A stretch of DNA of 64,000 bases, from the NCBI RefSeq assembly GCF_019393635.1, contig NC_057864.1, forward strand, positions 446,418,822 to 446,482,821. The letters run 5' to 3'. The notes beneath the pieces were generated by a model. The model did no database searches. It had not been told where the DNA came from and was given only the letters and a program-made list of their open reading frames with translations. Positions 58,907 through 64,000 of this stretch are shown in pieces. Source of the stretch: Dromiciops gliroides. Taxonomy: Eukaryota > Chordata > Mammalia > Microbiotheria > Microbiotheriidae. Numbering within the stretch: position 1 is the stretch's first letter; every line of letters starts with the position of its first letter. The position numbers and the translations under genes were made by a program.

Positions 58907-59215
58907 AGGGTGGTGGTCATGTGAGTGGAAAAAAGGGTTTATGGGTTCAAGAGATACCATTAAAATAGAATCAGGAATGGAGTCAAACATGACCTTGAGG
59001 TTGTGAACATGGACGACGAGATGTATGGTTTTGCTCTTGACAGAAATGGGACAGTTAGGAAGAAGAATGACTTTTTGGAGTAAAAATAATGAGTTCTGTT
59101 CAGGACATGCTGAGTTTGATTTGACTATAGACATCCAATTGGAAATGATCCATAGACATTTGGTAATGTGGAACAGGAACTGGGCAGAGAGAGCAGGGCT
59201 ATCTGGGAATCATTT
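58907..59215 (-). repeat. L2 LINE, antisense
   Basis: AATAATGAGTTCTGTTCAGG and CATGCTGAGTTTGATTTGAC are antisense L2 ORF2. Confidence 0.75.
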
Positions 59216-59219
59216 TCAC

Positions 59220-60660
59220 TTGACCTTCACAGCCCCTCAAGCTATCATCCTTTCTCATCTCTCCTCTCTTACTTGACCCAATTCCTAGAAGAAGCTGTCT
59301 ATACTTTTTGCCTCCTATTCCGTGCCCCCCTCCCAGTCACATCTCAATACCTTCCAATCTGGCTTCTCTTCCTACCACTCAGTTGAAGCTGCTCTCTCCC
59401 CAGTTATTTATTGCTAAATCCAATGGTCTTTTTTTTTCAATTCTCATCCTTCTTAGCCTCTTCGCAGCATGTGACACTTGTTGACCAACCCTTTCTTCTG
59501 GCTACTCATTCCTCTCTGGATTTTCTTGACATTTCTCAGTTGTCCTTCTCTTCCTACCTGTTATTATTGCAGCAGCAACAGCATGTGCCACTGCCTGGGT
59601 GTACCCCAGTCTCCTCTAGCCCTCTTCATCCCTCAATATCCACACTTTCAAAGATCTCATCAGTTCCCATGGGTTCAGTGACTCCCAGACCTATCCATCT
59701 ATATGCCATCTTTCTCCTGAGCTCTAGTGTCATATCTCTGAATATCACATCTCCAGTAGGCAGATCAAACTCAACCTGCCCAAAACAGAACTCATTCTCT
59801 TTTCTCCTAAACCCACCTCTTCTCCTGTCTTCCAGTTGTCCAGGTTTGCAACAGAAGTAGTCACTAAAAAAAAAAAAGAAGAAGAAGTAGTCACTCTCTC
59901 CACTCTCATTCCCATGTCCAAACAGTTGCCAAGAGGGGCAGCTAGATAAGGTGCAGTGGATAAAGCACTGGCCTTGGATTCAGGAGGACCTGAGTTCAAG
60001 TCCAGCCTCACACACTTGATACTTACTAGCTATGTGACCTTGGGCAAATCACTTAACCCCCATTGCCCCACCAAAAAAACAAAACAAAACAAAACAGTTG
60101 CCAAATCATGTTGATTCCCACCATCTTCTTAACATTTCTTGCATCTATCCTCTCTCTCTTCTCACTACAGCCACCCAGAGTACATGCCCTCATCCCCTTC
60201 TCATCTGGCCTATTGCAAGTGATTCCTAGTTCATCTCCCTTTGTCTGTTCTCTCACCTCTCCAAGCCATCTTCTCTATACAGCCGCTAAGTTGATCTTCC
60301 TAAAGTCTGACCACATCTACCCATGTCACCTCCTGCTCAAGAAGCATTAAGGGCTCCCCATCATCTCTAGGACAAAGTGCAGACTCCTCTGTTTGGCATT
60401 GGAAGCTGTTCACCATGTGACCACAGCCTAGCTTTTCTAACGTATCTTGCCCCTCTGTGCATTCCTTCCCTTCACATGCCCTACATTCCAGCCAGAGTGG
60501 TCGGCCCCCTACTCCCTAGCTTTCATGCTTCTTTGTCCCCAGGCTAGAATGATCTTGCTCTATTTCTTGGCATCCCCTACCTCCCTGCAAAGCTCAGTTT
60601 GAATACCACCTTCTTTGATGAAGGCCTTTCCTGATGGCCTGTCTGTTAGCCCCTAATCAC
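59220..60660 (+). repeat. L2 LINE, sense, 1.4 kb, with a SINE inserted
   Basis: Long L2 ORF2 stretch: CAGTTCCCATGGGTTCAGTG, CCAAAACAGAACTCATTCTC, GCTAAGTTGATCTTCCTAAA, CTCTGTTTGGCATTGGAAGC. The 149-codon frame at 59411 is a relic of it. Confidence 0.9.
59935..60091 (+). repeat. Marsupial SINE, copy 14
   Basis: Tail (AAAAC)n; exact 13-bp target duplications AAACAGTTGCCAA at 59920 and 60092. Confidence 0.97.
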
Positions 60661-61035
60661 TATGTATTCATTTGGGGGTATGCAGGGAGGGCCAGTGCCT
60701 CTGGTGTGAGGGCTCTGAGCCCTTTTCAGGGCTGCTCATCCACCTTTGGTGTCCACTGGGCACCCAACTCTCAGCTCCAAGAAGCTGTAACATGCTCAGT
60801 GGCCACACCCAGGTAAACCGTCTCAACAGATGGGCTAAACCGGATTGAGGGTAATTGACGGGCCCCAACTCCATCAGGGAGTAAAGGGAATGTCTACCCC
60901 AGGCATGTGAAGACTTTTTTTTTCCTGGCAGAATGGGTGCACAAGAACAATTTGTTCTAATGGCTGGCTAACTGAGGCTCTATGGAGTGCTTAGAGCTTA
61001 GTCAGACCTTCAAGACCCCAAGGTTACCCAATGCA

Positions 61036-61222
61036 TCCTGGACAATCTCCAGTCATCTTGACTTTTGTCCTGACACTGAACGTGGATTACCTAGGAAGAG
61101 AGACTGAAGCTGATGACGTCGTACAACTCTGCCTCTCTAAAATCCAATTCATGCGTATGTCATCACCACCTCATGATGTCACTGGTCCTTTTTGAAAACA
61201 AAGAGTGGACAACATAGAAAGG
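61036..61222 (+). repeat. Long-form SINE 3' domain, tail only
   Basis: GGACAATCTCCAGTCATCTT and CATGATGTCACTGGTCCTTT match the 3' domain of the SINE at 28087. Confidence 0.8.
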
Positions 61223-61312
61223 GGACTCTGATTCAGCTCCAAGTTATACTAGATGGCCTCTGAGGTCCCTTCCAATTCTGGTGCCCTTTGATTAAGAAAA
61301 AGAAAAGGCTGA

Positions 61313-61478
61313 GGGGCAGTTAGGTGGCGCAGTGGATAGAGCACCAGCCCTGGAGTCAGGAGGACCTGAGTTCAAATCTGACCTCAGACACTTGACACTT
61401 ACTAGCTGTGTGACCCTGGGCAAGTCACTTAACCCCAATTGCCTCACCAAAAAAAAAAGGAAGGAAGGAAGGAAGGAA

Positions 61479-61540
<62 letters not shown>

Positions 61541-61760
61541 GAGAAAGAGAGAAAGAGAGAAAGAGAGAAAGAGAGAAAGAAAGAGAGAAAGAGAGAAAGA
61601 GAGAAAGAGAGAAAGAAAGAGAGAAAGAGAAAGAAAGAAAGAAGGAAAGAAGGAAAGAAGGAAAGAAAGAAGGAAAGAAGGAAAGAAGGAAAGAAGGAAA
61701 GGAAGGAAGGAAAGAAGGAAGGAAGGAAGGAAGGAAGGAAGAAAGAGAGAGAGAGAGAGA
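61313..61760 (+). repeat. Marsupial SINE, copy 15, with a 310-bp purine tail array
   Basis: SINE body 61313-61450, then (GGAA)n/(GAAA)n/(GA)n to about 61760. The target duplication AAGGCTGA is at 61305 and again at 61760, after the array, so the array is the expanded tail of this one insertion. The low-complexity frames here are not genes. Confidence 0.95.
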
Positions 61761-62284
61761 AGGCTGAGGGGGCACCAGCCAAGAGCAGTGAGCTCTGGAG
61801 CAAGTCTAGGGTGCAACACACATTTTGCCCCTCTCCCTCCAGGCTCCTCTTTGCCTCCTTTAGTTCCTCACCCTTGCAATTTCAGGAGGCTACCTGATCC
61901 TAATAATCAGGCAGCAAATACCTTCCCTGTACCGGGCAGGGAAGCTTAAGCCCTGGAGGAGGTGCAAAGGCAAAGACCAGGTCACTGCCCTCCTGAGGCT
62001 CAATGGCTGGAGATAAGGTATTTACTTACCCAGGAGCAGAAGATCTGATTTGTTTAAAGGCGACTTTGTTGAAAGGCTCAACTTTTAATAGTTCAAGGAA
62101 TTCCCAGTGAAGTGTCCAGGCCACTCTGTTACCAGAGTTCATGTCAAGCATAATAGAATAGGAGCACAGATTCAGAGTTGAAAGGGCCTTAGCAACTGTA
62201 GCGTCCATACCTTTCCCTCCACTCCCATTTTCTCAGAGAGAAAACTGAGGTCCAGAGAAACAAGGAACTGGGCTCCTCTTACTC

Positions 62285-62520
62285 CCAATCCAGGGTCCTT
62301 TCTGCTCTACCACACACATAGCTCTGGTTTCTCAGCAACTCTGTGAGGTGAGTAATGCAGATATAATCGACCCCATTTTGCATATGAGGAAACTGAGGCA
62401 AACAGAAGTTGATTGACTTACCCAGGGTAACACCCCTACAAAGTTTCTGAGGTCTGAATTGGAACATAGGTCTTCCTGATTCCAAACCCAGTACTCTAAG
62501 CACTATGAGCCCCCTAGCCA
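62285..62520 (-). repeat. CORE-SINE, antisense
   Basis: TTTTGCATATGAGGAAACTG, TTGACTTACCCAGGGTAACA and a head-like end. Confidence 0.85.
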
Positions 62521-63695
62521 CTGAAGAGTACCTAAGGATCCCTGTGGGCCATAGCTTAATTCAGAAAACCACACATTAACATTATCTATGTCCTGATGTA
62601 TTTTTATTTATTTGTTAAACATTTCCCAGTTATATTTTGATCTGGTTCCCTCCACACTTAGGGGTTTTGAACCCCACATGTGATACTTGATACCTTTGTA
62701 CTAGGGTCTAGAATTCAGTTCAATTAGAATTCATTAAGTGCTTACAATATGCCAGGCGGAATTGGAGTTAAAATGTGTCTGTTACAGTAGTACTGGATCC
62801 TCCCATCAAAAAAAAACTAGCTTCCCCCTTGGGAACTCTAGGAATTGGGTCCCGAGAGCATGGAATGCAGTACAGGTTAAGTGTGAGATTTGGGGGAGGT
62901 CGGGGAGGAGACAAGTCAGAAAGGCCCAGGGAATGATGCCTAACCTGAGTAGCCAGCAGGCCATCTGAAGGGGGTGAGGGCCCTCAAAGAAGATGGAGGA
63001 CCTCTGAAAAAAAGGAGGGGGGTCTCAATCCTGAAGACATACTTTACAAGTTGGCCAAGCCCAGCCTCTCTGACTATATTTGGGCTTCTTCCACAGTCAC
63101 AACTCATCAATCCCCATTAAAGGCACTTCATTTAGCCAATATTTTCTTTAAAAACAACAACAGCAAACCCACTGCTTCCTTCCATGACTAAGTTAAGTAC
63201 TGTCAATTGCTGAGAAAGCAGTAATTAGGAAAACAGTAATCAAGGGCAGAAGAGGCAGCCAGGGAGAGCCAAGCTTCAGCAATCTCCCTCCCGATGAAGT
63301 GCCCTGCGATTGGCTCACGCCACCTGTGGCTAGATGAGCATCCTTCTGCCACAGACATTTAATTGAGGCTGCATTAACTTCAGGTCACATTTAGATGGGC
63401 TTCAAAGAGCACCAAGGACCTTCCCAACATCCCTCCTTGTGAGGGAGAGAATTGGAGGATTATTATCCTTAATTTACAAATAATAACAAAAATAACCAAT
63501 GGCAATTAAAAAAACCAAACACATTAATTCCTGAAAAGTTATTTAGGTACATCACCTCAATTCTTGGTTGCTCTAGGCAGCTCTTGAATACATACACTTC
63601 AGAGAGGGTGCTGACCTGCATTGGTAGAAGGACTTTTCTCATCTGGGAGTTCCCCAAACTAATTAAATAACAAGTACAGCTCCTATCCTCGAGTT
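62521..63695. other. Intergenic, mostly unassigned, repeat-poor
   Basis: I see no gene. 63180-63420 is the least repeat-like part (see findings). Confidence 0.4.
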
Positions 63696-63699
63696 CTTT

Positions 63700-63860
63700 T
63701 TTTTGATCCTTACAGCAACTCCTTGAAGTAGGCTCTTTAGGCATTATTATCCCCACTTTACAGACAGGAAACTAAGGTTCTGAGAGGTTCCCAGGGACCT
63801 AAAGCTAGTAAGTACCTAAGCCTGGGTTCAGACCCAAATCTCCTGACTCTAATTTGTTAC
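63700..63860 (-). repeat. MIR-like SINE, antisense
   Basis: CCCCACTTTACAGACAGGAA and CTGGGTTCAGACCCAAATCT. Confidence 0.75.
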
Positions 63861-64000
63861 CAGCAGGACACTGCTTGCTTGCCTCCATTGGTCAAATGAT
63901 TCTGACGTCTTTGAAGATCACTCCAGAAAGCTCAGCCAGGGAGCTGGGGAGTATCCAACTATTGATCCTTGAATGTTCCATTGGGCCAAGATTATGTGGT

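Noticed and set aside
61292..61949. Four overlapping long frames across the purine array
   Set aside because: Stop-free only because GAAA/GGAA repeats lack stops in several frames; the sequence is a SINE tail.

Overview
The window is marsupial nuclear DNA. Fifteen copies of a tRNA-derived marsupial SINE (15 kept its ends), CORE-SINEs with a BovB-like tail, many L2, L1 and CR1 LINE fragments, low GC and CpG depletion all point there. A dasyurid or another Australidelphian is plausible, but the species is not decided. No bacterial, plasmid or phage-like system is present.

The main gene is on the + strand: the last five coding exons of MAN1A2 (Golgi alpha-1,2-mannosidase IB, glycoside hydrolase family 47), at 900-1013, 5106-5325, 18371-18543, 26467-26582 and 34949-35081. 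A long 3' UTR follows, ending near 39.9 kb or 42.1 kb. All junctions have AG/GT signals and consistent phases. The first exon carries two single-base gaps that break the frame, which looks more like consensus error than gene death.

Three retrocopies of cellular RNAs were found. An RPS14 copy (16298-16753, +) has an intact 151-codon frame inside a MAN1A2 intron. An SSR4/TRAP-delta copy (44252-44906, -) has a frameshift, a polyadenylation signal, an A-tail and 12-bp target duplications. A 7SL RNA copy (58057-58329, +) has a tail that became a 340-bp GAAA array. A fourth, unidentified 3'-UTR-like insert interrupts an L1 at about 12829-13330. Two solo LTRs lie at 10469-10838 and about 16888-17299.

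Layout: 1-35 kb is MAN1A2 exons and introns, with introns full of L1, L2, CR1 and SINE copies. 35-42 kb is 3' UTR and flank, without young SINEs. 42-64 kb is intergenic, mostly sense and antisense L2, CORE-SINEs, the SSR4 and 7SL copies and long microsatellites. Apart from MAN1A2 there is no convincing functional protein gene. I saw no undescribed biological system; the most useful observations are the exon indels, the retrocopies, the nested insertions and the microsatellites seeded by retroposon tails.
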